Assembly: GCF_028435365.1 (NCBI RefSeq)
Contig: NZ_JAGTJJ010000003.1
Span: forward strand, 62,001 to 126,000
DNA from: Polyangium jinanense
GTDB lineage: Bacteria > Myxococcota > Polyangia > Polyangiales > Polyangiaceae
Reading direction: 5' to 3'
Length of the DNA: 64,000 nucleotides
Made by a program: the position numbers and the translations under genes. The notes below the pieces were generated by a model, which worked only from the letters and a program-made list of their open reading frames with translations, did not search any database and was not told the DNA's origin. Shown one piece after another: positions 45,631-53,839 of the stretch (positions within the stretch are counted from its first letter, which is position 1; each line of letters starts with the position of its first letter).

Positions 45631-46269
45631 ATGCAGAAATTCGGCAAAGCGCTCGGCTACACCGTCCTTGCCCTCGTGGTGGTCTTCGGGCTCCTCCGGG
45701 TGCTGCTTTTCAAGACCTGGACCGTGCCGACGACGCTCCGGCTTTCGGCGTCGGTCGCCCCCACGCTCGACGGCGGGGACTTCGTGGTGCTCTTGACCCG
45801 AGGCACGCCGGGCTTCGGCGACCTCGTCCGCTGCAAGGACCCCGAAGACCCGACCCAGTACGTGGTCGGCCGCATCGTCGGCGTCGAGGGCGACAAGATC
45901 GAGATCACCGGCCGCAACGTGGAGATCAACGGCAAGCGCTACAACCCCGTGCAAGCTTGCCCGCCGCGCGACTACAAGACCTTGCACCCCAACACCGAGG
46001 CCGAGGTCGAGCTCGAGTGTGGCGTCGTGGAGATGGGCGGGGGGTGGCATTACCGCGGGCAGACGAAGTCCAGGACGAGCCCCCTGATCTTCAAGGCCGA
46101 AGTGGGCGAGGGCATGGTTTTTCTGCTCAGCGACAACATCGACCTCTACGACGATTCTCGCGAGTTCGGTACGCTGGAGCGCGCTTCGTGCAAGGAGCGT
46201 GTCGTCTTCCGGTTCGTCGGCAAGAACGGCTGGGGCGACGAGGATGCCCGGATGAGGGTGATCCACTGA
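45631..46269 (+). CDS. Atypical signal peptidase I-like protein
   Basis: 212 residues with one N-terminal membrane segment (12-27). Signal peptidase I boxes are partly kept: the Ser box SVAPTLDGGD with candidate nucleophile Ser41 and the C-terminal box SDNIDLYDDSREFG, close to GDNxxxSxDSRxxG. The box that should carry the general-base Lys (KRxxGxxGD) reads VGRIVGVEGD, with Gly80 in the Lys position. It may therefore be inactive, use another residue, or have a changed role. Gene order gives no substrate; the genes for exported proteins around it are not specially linked to it. Confidence 0.8.
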   Translation: MQKFGKALGYTVLALVVVFGLLRVLLFKTWTVPTTLRLSASVAPTLDGGDFVVLLTRGTPGFGDLVRCKDPEDPTQYVVGRIVGVEGDKIEITGRNVEINGKRYNPVQACPPRDYKTLHPNTEAEVELECGVVEMGGGWHYRGQTKSRTSPLIFKAEVGEGMVFLLSDNIDLYDDSREFGTLERASCKERVVFRFVGKNGWGDEDARMRVIH

Positions 46270-46346
46270 GCCGCCACGGACGATCCTTGTTTGCTTGACC
46301 CTCCTCGCGATCGCCGTCTAGAACCGGGTGTCCCCGAGGAACGACG

Positions 46347-47459
46347 TTGGGCAACGAGCAGCACGAGATAGGCATCGTTTGCGGACAGTGCGACACGTGG
46401 AGCCCCATGGGCGCCGCGAGCTGCACTGCGTGCGACAACGATCTGGCCCTGTTCGGGAGCCGGCAATCCGTGCTGCCGACGCCGCCTCCGCCTGCGCCCG
46501 TGCGCCCGGCGGTCTCGGCACGCCCCGCAACGACGCCCGCGCCGCCGCTCAATCGGCCCGTCGCGCCGTTGCCCGCGCCCTCCCTGGGACCTCGCCGCGC
46601 CCCCGCGGCCGGCGCCGTTCCCGCGCAGAAAACCCCAGCACGAAGCGAGTTCGCGGACCTATCGCAGGAGGAGCTCATGGAGCAAGCCCGTAACTACGTC
46701 TGCCGTTCCTGCTCGAGCGGTGTCCCCTCGGGCCACAAGTTCTGCGGGAGGTGTGGGGCTGCGGTTCCCCTCGAGATCCTCAACGCGCAGACGCTCTTCT
46801 TCGGGGACATGCAAAACCCGGCGAAGGCGAAGCTCATCCTGATCCGCGGCGAAGGCATGGATGGCTTGAGCTTTCACCTGAAGGCCGAGCAGCACATCGT
46901 CGGCAGGAACGGGCAGCTCGTCTTCCCGGACGATCCGTTCGTCTCTCCGAAACACGCGAACTTCTTCTACCGAGACGGCAAGCTCGTCGTGCGCGACGAG
47001 GGCTCGCTGAACGGCGTCTACATCCGCGTGCGCGGCACCGTCGACATCGTCCCGAGCGACACGTTCCTCGCAGGCGAGCAGCTCTTCCGCCTCGATGCGA
47101 GCCCCAAGCCCTCCGACGGGCAAGACCCGGACGGCACGTATTTCTATTCGTCGCCGAAGCATCCGAGCCCGTTCCGACTCACGCAGATCCTCCAGGGCGG
47201 CGCCGTCGGCATGACGGTGTGCGCGCGTGGTTCGTCGCTGCAGATCGGGCGCGAGGGCGGCGATCTGAACTTCCCCGGCGACCTCTACATGTCGGGCTCG
47301 CACTGCCGGATCGAGGAGAGCGGCGGGAAGTTCTCGCTGACCGATCTGAACAGCCGCAACGGCACGTACGTGCGCATCAAGAGCGAGCGCGAGCTCGGGC
47401 ACGGCGACTATCTCTTCATCGGCCGCAAGCTCCTGCGCGTCGAGCTCAACACGAACTGA
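46347..47459 (+). CDS. Protein with two zinc ribbons and two FHA domains
   Basis: 370 residues from TTG 46347, after a GAGGA site. Residues 12-29 hold a zinc ribbon (CGQC..CTAC); a Pro/Ala linker follows; a second ribbon is CRSC..CGRC near 118-138. Two FHA domains follow, with HIVGRNGQL, SPKHANFF, SLNGVYIR for the first and LQIGREGGDL, SGSHCRI, NSRNGTYVR for the second. FHA domains bind phosphothreonine, so the protein probably reads Ser/Thr kinase signalling, plentiful in myxobacteria. No kinase is in the window. The next gene starts 11 bp later. Confidence 0.9.
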   Translation: MGNEQHEIGIVCGQCDTWSPMGAASCTACDNDLALFGSRQSVLPTPPPPAPVRPAVSARPATTPAPPLNRPVAPLPAPSLGPRRAPAAGAVPAQKTPARSEFADLSQEELMEQARNYVCRSCSSGVPSGHKFCGRCGAAVPLEILNAQTLFFGDMQNPAKAKLILIRGEGMDGLSFHLKAEQHIVGRNGQLVFPDDPFVSPKHANFFYRDGKLVVRDEGSLNGVYIRVRGTVDIVPSDTFLAGEQLFRLDASPKPSDGQDPDGTYFYSSPKHPSPFRLTQILQGGAVGMTVCARGSSLQIGREGGDLNFPGDLYMSGSHCRIEESGGKFSLTDLNSRNGTYVRIKSERELGHGDYLFIGRKLLRVELNTN

Positions 47460-47470
47460 ACGGGGCCGCC

Positions 47471-47860
47471 TTGACCACGAAGACCCATCGGCCGCTGTGC
47501 TTCGCCGACGCATCCGGCGGCGCGCTCGCGGCCCTCGGCGCCGCCGTCGCGCGCGCGCTCGGGCACACGGACGCGGTGGCGGCGACCCTCAGTGAGGCGT
47601 CGCCGCTGCCCGCCGAGGTGCCGGCCGTGCTCGCGGAAATCGGGCTGGAAGCGCCGGCGATCTTGAAGCTCGAAGCGGCGCTGTCGAATCCGCACACGGT
47701 CGTGTGGCTCGCGGAGGGAGCGGCGCCGGTGGCAGGTGCGCGGGCGCTTCCGTGCAAGCTCTTGCCGGCGGACGCGGGCGAGCTCGAACGGCTTTCGACG
47801 GCGCGAATCGTGCGGGACCGGATCGAGCGGATGCTCGAGACCGATCTCGCCGCGAGCTGA
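47471..47860 (+). CDS. Small protein resembling a degenerate low-molecular-weight phosphatase
   Basis: 129 residues from TTG 47471. The N-terminus (RPLCFADASGGALAALGAAVARALG) sits where LMW tyrosine phosphatases and arsenate reductases have CxxNxxRS then MAEA, and the GLEAP and HTVVWLAEGAAPV segments recall later strands. The phosphate loop residues are lost, so no catalysis is expected. The assignment is by pattern and could be wrong. It lies directly behind the FHA protein, so a partner role in phospho-signalling is plausible. Confidence 0.5.
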   Translation: MTTKTHRPLCFADASGGALAALGAAVARALGHTDAVAATLSEASPLPAEVPAVLAEIGLEAPAILKLEAALSNPHTVVWLAEGAAPVAGARALPCKLLPADAGELERLSTARIVRDRIERMLETDLAAS

Positions 47861-47879
47861 ACGACGCCCTCACCCCCGG

Positions 47880-47903
47880 CCCCTCTCCCTCGCGGGAGAG
47901 GGG
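47880..47903. terminator. Bidirectional terminator hairpin (dispersed element)
   Basis: CCCCTCTCCC-TCGC-GGGAGAGGGG, a perfect 10-bp stem in the 66-bp gap between convergent genes. The flanking CCCTCACCCCCGG belongs to the same element, and a close copy occurs at 60789. Confidence 0.75.
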
Positions 47904-47926
47904 AGAAGACGCGCGTGCGAAGTGGG

Positions 47927-48598
47927 TCAGCGCTTGCGGTTCGCGCGGCGCGCGATGTCGTCGCGGGTCGCGGCGATCGTATCGGCGACGTCGAACGCGG
48001 CTTTCACGGCGGTCGTGAGCGCGCGGAGCACCGGCTCGGGGATGAGTTCGATGAGCCGTTCGAGGTCCACCGGGCCGTCCGTGTTCGGGACGTAGCGGTC
48101 CATCAGCTCGGCGAAGAGGTCGTACTTGCGCGAGAGGTCGTCGAGCCGCTTGCGGAGCGCGTTCGCCTCGTCGCCCTGCGCGTCGCCGAGCAGGCCGAGG
48201 GCGCGGCGCGAGAGAGCGCGTTTGTCCTGCACGACGCGGCGCAGGCGCGCGAGGTAGGCGCCGATGATCACGTCGGGGTACTTGCCCCGCAGCGTGTACG
48301 AGTCGTGCCGCGCGCCGGACTCGCGTCGGCGCTCGATGATGCCCGCCGCTTCGAGGCCGCGCAGGTTCGCGAAGATGTTGCTCTTCGAACGACCGAGCTC
48401 CATCGAGAGCTCGTCCATCGAGCGCGGGCTGTCGGCGAGGTAGAGCGCGGCGACGACCTGGCCGCCGAGCCGCGTGATGCCGGGGAACGAGGCGGCGATC
48501 TCCGCGCCCACGCCTTCGAGCAGCGCCTTTCGTGCGGCGACGACACGTTCGTCGGGCGTGCTCGGTTCTCCGTCCGGGTCTGGCCTGCGAGAGGTCAT
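47927..48598 (-). CDS. GbsR/MarR-family transcriptional regulator
   Basis: 223 residues from ATG 48598 (a TTG four codons earlier is possible). The winged-helix core is LGGQVVAALYLADSPRSMDELSMELG, with SKSNIFANLRGLEAAGII for the recognition helix and ERRRESGARHDSYTL for the wing. A long C-terminal helical part follows, as in GbsR proteins that sense small osmolytes. No glycine betaine genes are near. It follows the TlpA-like gene on the same strand after 19 bp and could share its transcript. Confidence 0.85.
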   Translation of the reverse strand: MTSRRPDPDGEPSTPDERVVAARKALLEGVGAEIAASFPGITRLGGQVVAALYLADSPRSMDELSMELGRSKSNIFANLRGLEAAGIIERRRESGARHDSYTLRGKYPDVIIGAYLARLRRVVQDKRALSRRALGLLGDAQGDEANALRKRLDDLSRKYDLFAELMDRYVPNTDGPVDLERLIELIPEPVLRALTTAVKAAFDVADTIAATRDDIARRANRKR

Positions 48599-48617
48599 CG
48601 CGGGCGCCAATGTAGCG

Positions 48618-49286
48618 TCAGGAGTCGTCCATGCACAGGGACGCGTGTTTGCCGCGGGGCACGCCCTGGATGAACTCGACGGGGCATGCGAAATCGAGGA
48701 CCGGGCCCGAGGGCTTCTTCAGCATCTCGCCGATCTCGATGGCGCTCGCCTCGGACCAGTCGCGCGCGCCGTCGAAGCGAGCGCGGATGATGCCGTTCTT
48801 GTCGATGACCCAGGTCTCGGGGAAGAGCTTCGTGCCGTAGCGGCCTCCGACGATCTCCGAGTCCGCGTCGAAGAGCACGGGGAAGGGCGGATCGCCGTCG
48901 AGCAGCACGCGCAAAAGGTCACGTACCTTCGTGCGGTCCTCGTCGATCGTCACGGTCACGAGGACCATGTCCTTGCGGCCGTGGAGCACGCGCGCGAGCG
49001 TGGCGAGCGAGGGCATCTCCTCTTTGCAGGGGCCGCACGTCTCGGTCCAGAAGTTGAGGAAGACGATCTTGCCGCGGAACGACGAGAGCCGGACGGGTTT
49101 GCCGTCGAGGTCGGGCAGCTCGAAGTCGGGCGCGAGACGATCGCGGCCGGCGTACGCGGGGCCGAGGCCACACATCGCGGTGCAGCTCGCGCGGACCTGA
49201 TCGTTCTTCGCGGCGGTGACGAAGCCGAAGACGGCGACGGCCGCGGCCACGATGAAGAAGATCTGCAGGAGCGTGGACGACTTCAT
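48618..49286 (-). CDS. TlpA-like membrane-anchored thioredoxin
   Basis: 222 residues from ATG 49286, with a GGAGG site just upstream. One membrane helix (LLQIFFIVAAAVAVFGFV) places the rest outside the cytoplasm. The thioredoxin fold carries CGPC in NFWTETCGPCKEEMPSL and the cis-Pro strand LFPETWVIDKNG. It probably keeps exported proteins or cytochrome c cysteines reduced. The pair of Cys near the start (RASCTAMCGLGP) and Cys near the end are extra. Confidence 0.88.
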   Translation of the reverse strand: MKSSTLLQIFFIVAAAVAVFGFVTAAKNDQVRASCTAMCGLGPAYAGRDRLAPDFELPDLDGKPVRLSSFRGKIVFLNFWTETCGPCKEEMPSLATLARVLHGRKDMVLVTVTIDEDRTKVRDLLRVLLDGDPPFPVLFDADSEIVGGRYGTKLFPETWVIDKNGIIRARFDGARDWSEASAIEIGEMLKKPSGPVLDFACPVEFIQGVPRGKHASLCMDDS

Positions 49287-49329
49287 GCCTCGACCTCCAT
49301 AGCGCAAGGGCGCCCCTCCGCCCACATGC

Positions 49330-49581
49330 TCAAGGCGTCTCCTCGCGGAGCAGCCGCAAGAGCCGCGCCTCGTCGACGCGGTGCTTCATGATTTTACGCC
49401 CATCGAGCTCCACGACGGGCACGTCCCAATCGTAGGCGGCGCGCTTCTCGGCTGGGGCCTCGTGGTCGAGGTCCAGGACCACGAGCTCGAAGGGCTCCGT
49501 GCGGCGCACGCGTTCGAGGGCCTCTTCGGCCACGTCGCAGAGGTGACATCGCACCCGCGTGTACAGGGTGATCGTCTTCAT
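49330..49581 (-). CDS. Glutaredoxin-like protein
   Basis: 83 residues from ATG 49581, which overlaps the stop of the radical SAM gene by 4 bp. Short thioredoxin fold with CHLC in YTRVRCHLCDVAEEAL and the cis-Pro VPVVELDG. This matches the glutaredoxin-like family of about 80 residues. Coupling to the radical SAM gene suggests co-expression. Confidence 0.85.
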   Translation of the reverse strand: MKTITLYTRVRCHLCDVAEEALERVRRTEPFELVVLDLDHEAPAEKRAAYDWDVPVVELDGRKIMKHRVDEARLLRLLREETP

Positions 49582-51059
49582 GCGCTGGCGACGATGGAGA
49601 GGCTCTTCTTCGGCTTCTTCGGGGTGAGCGCCTCGAACGCGCGCTTGTAAGCGGCGAAGGCGCCGCCGCCATGCACGGCTTCGAGCACCGCGCGGCCCTC
49701 GGCCTCGCCGCCTTGCGCGAGCACGGCCTCGACCCAGGCCCACTTCGCGCTCGTCGAGCGCACGTCCGCGCGGCCCTTGAGGCCGCGGCGCAGCCGTTCG
49801 AGCCGCGCGTTCACCACGTCGATGCCCGCGAACGGCGCGTGCGCGAGCGGCGTGTTGCGCTTCGGGCAGAAGGGCGCGATGCCGAGCGCGATGGGGACCT
49901 TTTGCGAGAGCTCCGTGACGAAGCGGACGCACTCGTCCACGTCCTCGTCCTCTTCGCCGGGCACGCCGATCATCAGGTAGAGCTTCATGCGCGGCATGCC
50001 GTGCTTGCGCGCCATCTCGGCCGCGCGCTCGAGGTGGCGGATGCGCGCGCGCCGATCGAGGATCTCGCGCACGCGCTCGCTCGTGCCGTCCATCGCGGTC
50101 GTGAGCGTGCGGTAGCCGGCCAGCTTGAGCGCGCCGACGAACTCGTCGGAGAGCTTGTCCGGGCGCAGGCTGGAGAGGCCGACCTCGCAGCCGCGTTCGG
50201 CGAGGGTGCGGACGATCTCCACGATCTTCGGGTGATCGCTGACGGCGGCGCCGACGAGGCCGATGCGACGCGCGTCTTCGGGGATGAGGCCGAGAATTTT
50301 CTCCTTCGGGACGATGCGCATGCCGCCGTTCGTCGAGCGGCGCATCACGCAGTAGGCGCAGCCGCGCGAGCAGCCGCGCTCGGTCTCGATCAAGAACATG
50401 TTCGAGAGCTCGGTGTCGGGCGTGCGGATCGGCGCCCACGCGGGGAGGAGCTCGTCGTCGCACTGCGCGATGCCGGGCATGGAGGCGCCGTGGCGCGAGG
50501 GGACGAAGACGTGCGGGGTCTTCGCGAGCGCATCGAGCGCGGCCTCGCGCGAGGGCGTGTCGCGCAGGATTCGAAGAACCTCGACCGCGAGCGTGTCGGC
50601 TTCGCCCATGACGATGGCGTCGGCGAAGGCCGCGAGCGGCAGCGGGTTCGAGTTCGTCAGCGGGCCACCCGCGAGGATGAAGGGATCCCGCGACGAACGC
50701 TCTTCGCGGAGCGGCTTGATCCCCGAGGCTTCGAGCAGGCGCACGACGCCCGCGGTTTCGAGCTCGTAGGCGACGCTCATGGCGATCACGGGGTAGTCGC
50801 GGAGCGGGCGGAGCGACTCGTACGTGAGGGGGACGGCGCGCGGGCCGTGCTCGTCGTCGGGCAGGAACGCGCGATCCGCGGCCATGTCGGGCTCGTGCTG
50901 GATCGACTTGTAGACCTGCAAGAAGCCGAGCGAGCTCATGCCCGTGCGGTAGGGCGACGGGTAGGCGAGCGCGACGCGCCAGGGCGCGTGTTTGTCGAGG
51001 CGTCCGACCTCCTCGGCGAGGCGCCGCCGGATGGTCGCCACGGTGACGTCACGTGACAT
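49578..51059 (-). CDS. B12-binding-type radical SAM protein
   Basis: 493 residues from ATG 51059; an in-frame ATG at 51119 adds 20 unconserved residues. An N-terminal B12-binding-like region (ALAYPSPYRTGMSSLGFLQV, FILAGGPLTNSNP) leads into the radical SAM core with CSRGCAYC for the iron-sulfur cluster. The family resembles TIGR03960-like proteins, whose function is undefined; relatives methylate or thiolate substrates. Ends in a Lys-rich tail. First gene of the pair with the glutaredoxin-like gene. Confidence 0.87.
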   Translation of the reverse strand: MSRDVTVATIRRRLAEEVGRLDKHAPWRVALAYPSPYRTGMSSLGFLQVYKSIQHEPDMAADRAFLPDDEHGPRAVPLTYESLRPLRDYPVIAMSVAYELETAGVVRLLEASGIKPLREERSSRDPFILAGGPLTNSNPLPLAAFADAIVMGEADTLAVEVLRILRDTPSREAALDALAKTPHVFVPSRHGASMPGIAQCDDELLPAWAPIRTPDTELSNMFLIETERGCSRGCAYCVMRRSTNGGMRIVPKEKILGLIPEDARRIGLVGAAVSDHPKIVEIVRTLAERGCEVGLSSLRPDKLSDEFVGALKLAGYRTLTTAMDGTSERVREILDRRARIRHLERAAEMARKHGMPRMKLYLMIGVPGEEDEDVDECVRFVTELSQKVPIALGIAPFCPKRNTPLAHAPFAGIDVVNARLERLRRGLKGRADVRSTSAKWAWVEAVLAQGGEAEGRAVLEAVHGGGAFAAYKRAFEALTPKKPKKSLSIVASA

Positions 51060-51141
51060 TCGGGAAGAGACTCCTTCAGCAGGCCCGGTGGCGCAAGCGA
51101 TCCCAGCCGATTTCATCACGGAAACACCCGAGATCCCCGCG

Positions 51142-53523
51142 TCAGCGGGCGGAGGGGCGTGAGAGGTGCACGGCCTCGCCGTTGGTCTCCCAGACGACGT
51201 CGCCGCCCCGGTCGGTCCGGGCGATGGTGATGGCGCGCGCGCCGAGCGAGGCGAGGACGCCGGGGTCGGGGTGGCCGTAGCGGTTGCGCACGCCGGAGCA
51301 GACGAGGGCCACGCTCGGGCGAACGGCGTCGAGGAAGGGCGGCGTCGTCGAGGTGCGGCTGCCGTGGTGGCCGAGCTTGAGGAGATCGGCGCGGAGCGCG
51401 GCGGGGTATTTTTGGATGAGCGCGCGCTCGGCTGCGGCCTCGGCGTCGCCGACGAGAAGCGCGGCGTGGCTACCGTAGGTGATGCGCAGGACGAAGGAGT
51501 TGTCGTTCGCGCTCTCGTCGGGGACGAACCCGGGGCAGGGGGCGAGGACTTCGACGGTCGCGCCGCCGATCACATGTTTGCCGCAGAGCGTGTCGGGCCT
51601 GCGAATGGGAACGTTACGGTGGCGTAGGTTCGCGAGCATCGCGGCGTACGTCGGTCCGGCGCCGTGGTCCTCGCCCTGGCCCGTGTCCCAGAGCTCGCCG
51701 ACGTCGATCGCGGGGAGCGTGGAGATGAGCCCGCCGAAGTGATCCGGGTGCGGGTGCGAGAGGACGACGATGTCGACGCGTTCTTTGCGGAGTGCGCGCA
51801 AGACGGGGAGCACGACACGCGTGCCCGTGTCGACGGGGCTTCCCATGAAGCCGCCGCCGTCGATGAGCATGGTTTTTCCGTCGGGCAGATCGACGAGGAT
51901 CGAATCGCCCTGGCCCACGTCGAGGGCGCGCACGCGCAGCAGTCCTTTTGAGCTCCCAGCATATGCAGCGCACTGCTCCAGCACGAGGAGCGCGGCAAAC
52001 CCGAGCGCGAGGGCGGTGCCGCGGCGAAGAGCGTCCTTTGCGAGGGCCGCCGCGAGCGCGGCGATGGCCACGGCCGCGAGCTGCGAAGGCGTGGGCGGCG
52101 GGAAGGTGACGATCCCGCCGAGATCACTCGTCACGCGGGCGACCGCGCGCACGGCGATGAGCGCGCCCGAGCCGAGGAGCGCCGCGCCACGCTCGACCGG
52201 AGGTGCCCATGCGAGCGCGGCGTGCAGGAGGCACACGGGCAGCGCCGCGAGCTCGCCGATCGGCGCGGCGACGAGGTTCGCGAGGATGCCGAGCAGCGGC
52301 AAGGAAGGCGTCATCATCGCGAGGAACGGCGTGCAGCCGACCATCGCGGCGAGCGTCGTGGCGATGGGGCGGAGCACGGCGCGGACGGGCGCGGGGCCAC
52401 GCACGAGCCGTTCCGCGATGGGTCGATCGAGCCCGAGCAGACCCGCCGTTGCCGCGGCGGACAGGACGAACGACGGGTCGCTGCCGACGAGCGGGTCGAG
52501 GATCGCCGCGAGGAGGAGCGATCCGCCGAACGCGCGCACGCCGCTCGGGCGACGGCCGAGCGCGCGCACGAGCATCACGACGGAGAGCATGCCGGCGGCG
52601 CGTAGAGCCGAGCCGCTGCCGCCCGCGAAATCGGCATAGAGCCACGACGTGGGGATCGCGAAGGCCGCGGAGAGGCGACCGACGTCGAAGCGCGCCGAGA
52701 GCGGCGTGACGCGCAGGAGCAAGGCGCGCGCGGCGGCCGCGAGGCCCGCGACGGCGAGGACGAGGTGCGTGCCGGAGACCGCGAGCAGGTGGGACAAACC
52801 GCTCCGGCGGAAGGCTTCGTTGTCGGCCTCGTGAAGATCCGTCTCGCCGAGGACGAGGGCCCGCGCGAGCGGCTCGGCTTCGGGGTGGAACGTCGCCTCG
52901 ATGCGGCGTCGCACGTGGGCGCGGGCGCGATCGATCCAGGTGGTGATGCCCTGGCCGCGGGAGACGCGCTCCAGATCGACGAGACCTCCCGACGCGGCGA
53001 CGCCGCTCCGCGCGATGGAGGGACGCGGGTCGGGAAGGCTCTCGTTCAGGAAGAGATGGACCGGGGCGAGGTCCGCGACGAGACGCACGCGATCGCCACG
53101 CGCGAGATCCTCGGGCGCGCCATGGAGTCGCGCGCGGAGCGGTTCGGTGAGCGGACCCCGTTCGCAGGCGGTCTCGAAAAACTCGACCTCGATGCGAGCC
53201 TGGCCGCGTTCTTCTCCCGGAGGCGTGGGTTCACGCTGCACCACCGGCGAACGCAGCACGATGGCTTCTCCTTCGCATCGACCTGGAGGCCCGAGCGCCT
53301 CGGTCACGCGCGCGTGCAAGGCCGCGGCCTCGTCGATCGCCGCGCGGGAACGCAGCGCGCCGAACGCAAGCACCAGCGCGAGGCCCACGAGCGCCCACCG
53401 TTCGAGGTGACGGCGCAAGAGGAAGAGCGAGATCACGGCCGCGAGCGCGGCGGGAAGTGGCGCGCGTGCCAGGGCGGAACCCGCCGCGAGCGCGAGAGCG
53501 GTGAGCAGCAGCTTGTCGGTCAC
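51142..53523 (-). CDS. comEC: ComEC/Rec2 DNA uptake channel
   Basis: 793 residues from GTG 53523. An N-terminal DUF4131-like region, the multi-helix competence domain (LARALVLGETD, LSHLLAVSGTHLVL, then repeated helices), and a C-terminal metallo-beta-lactamase domain (VLSHPHPDHFGG, LLVGDAEAAAE, LKLGHHGSRTST). This is the complete ComEC layout and size. It carries single-stranded DNA across the inner membrane during transformation. No comEA or other competence gene is adjacent. Confidence 0.95.
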   Translation of the reverse strand: MTDKLLLTALALAAGSALARAPLPAALAAVISLFLLRRHLERWALVGLALVLAFGALRSRAAIDEAAALHARVTEALGPPGRCEGEAIVLRSPVVQREPTPPGEERGQARIEVEFFETACERGPLTEPLRARLHGAPEDLARGDRVRLVADLAPVHLFLNESLPDPRPSIARSGVAASGGLVDLERVSRGQGITTWIDRARAHVRRRIEATFHPEAEPLARALVLGETDLHEADNEAFRRSGLSHLLAVSGTHLVLAVAGLAAAARALLLRVTPLSARFDVGRLSAAFAIPTSWLYADFAGGSGSALRAAGMLSVVMLVRALGRRPSGVRAFGGSLLLAAILDPLVGSDPSFVLSAAATAGLLGLDRPIAERLVRGPAPVRAVLRPIATTLAAMVGCTPFLAMMTPSLPLLGILANLVAAPIGELAALPVCLLHAALAWAPPVERGAALLGSGALIAVRAVARVTSDLGGIVTFPPPTPSQLAAVAIAALAAALAKDALRRGTALALGFAALLVLEQCAAYAGSSKGLLRVRALDVGQGDSILVDLPDGKTMLIDGGGFMGSPVDTGTRVVLPVLRALRKERVDIVVLSHPHPDHFGGLISTLPAIDVGELWDTGQGEDHGAGPTYAAMLANLRHRNVPIRRPDTLCGKHVIGGATVEVLAPCPGFVPDESANDNSFVLRITYGSHAALLVGDAEAAAERALIQKYPAALRADLLKLGHHGSRTSTTPPFLDAVRPSVALVCSGVRNRYGHPDPGVLASLGARAITIARTDRGGDVVWETNGEAVHLSRPSAR

Positions 53524-53839
53524 GTACCGCGATGCAGCAATCGCCGGGCCGCCCTCGAATCGGCCGGAATTCCGCGCGATCGCTCACCCAACACCCTGGC
53601 GCCGCCATGGCGGGCCCCGGCGCCCGCCACCTTGGCGAAGGCGCGTCACGCGCCCTCTCCCCTACGTGATGCAATCGGATTGCAGGATTCCGCGCCGCGT
53701 AAAACGCACGTGTCGCGCTGCATCGACGCACAGAGAACGCGTGCGCGTCCGGAGTCGCCTTCCTACAATGGCGCCTCCTTCGCGCGTGCTCTCCCGATCC
53801 GTCGTGGTGCACGCGCCTGCCGCTCCCTGGAGGTCGCCG
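53524..53839. other. 316-bp divergent intergenic region
   Basis: Between the divergent comEC and protease genes, so it should hold both promoters. Apart from the palindrome at 53670 I find no clear promoter or RNA. The protease frame is open through it, but the ribosome site at 53828 fixes that start. Confidence 0.5.
53670..53684. promoter_or_regulatory. Operator-like palindrome between comEC and the protease gene
   Basis: TGCAATC-G-GATTGCA, a perfect 15-bp palindrome with a less G+C-rich core than its surroundings, centred in the divergent region. It fits a dimeric regulator site; the regulator is unknown. Confidence 0.35.
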
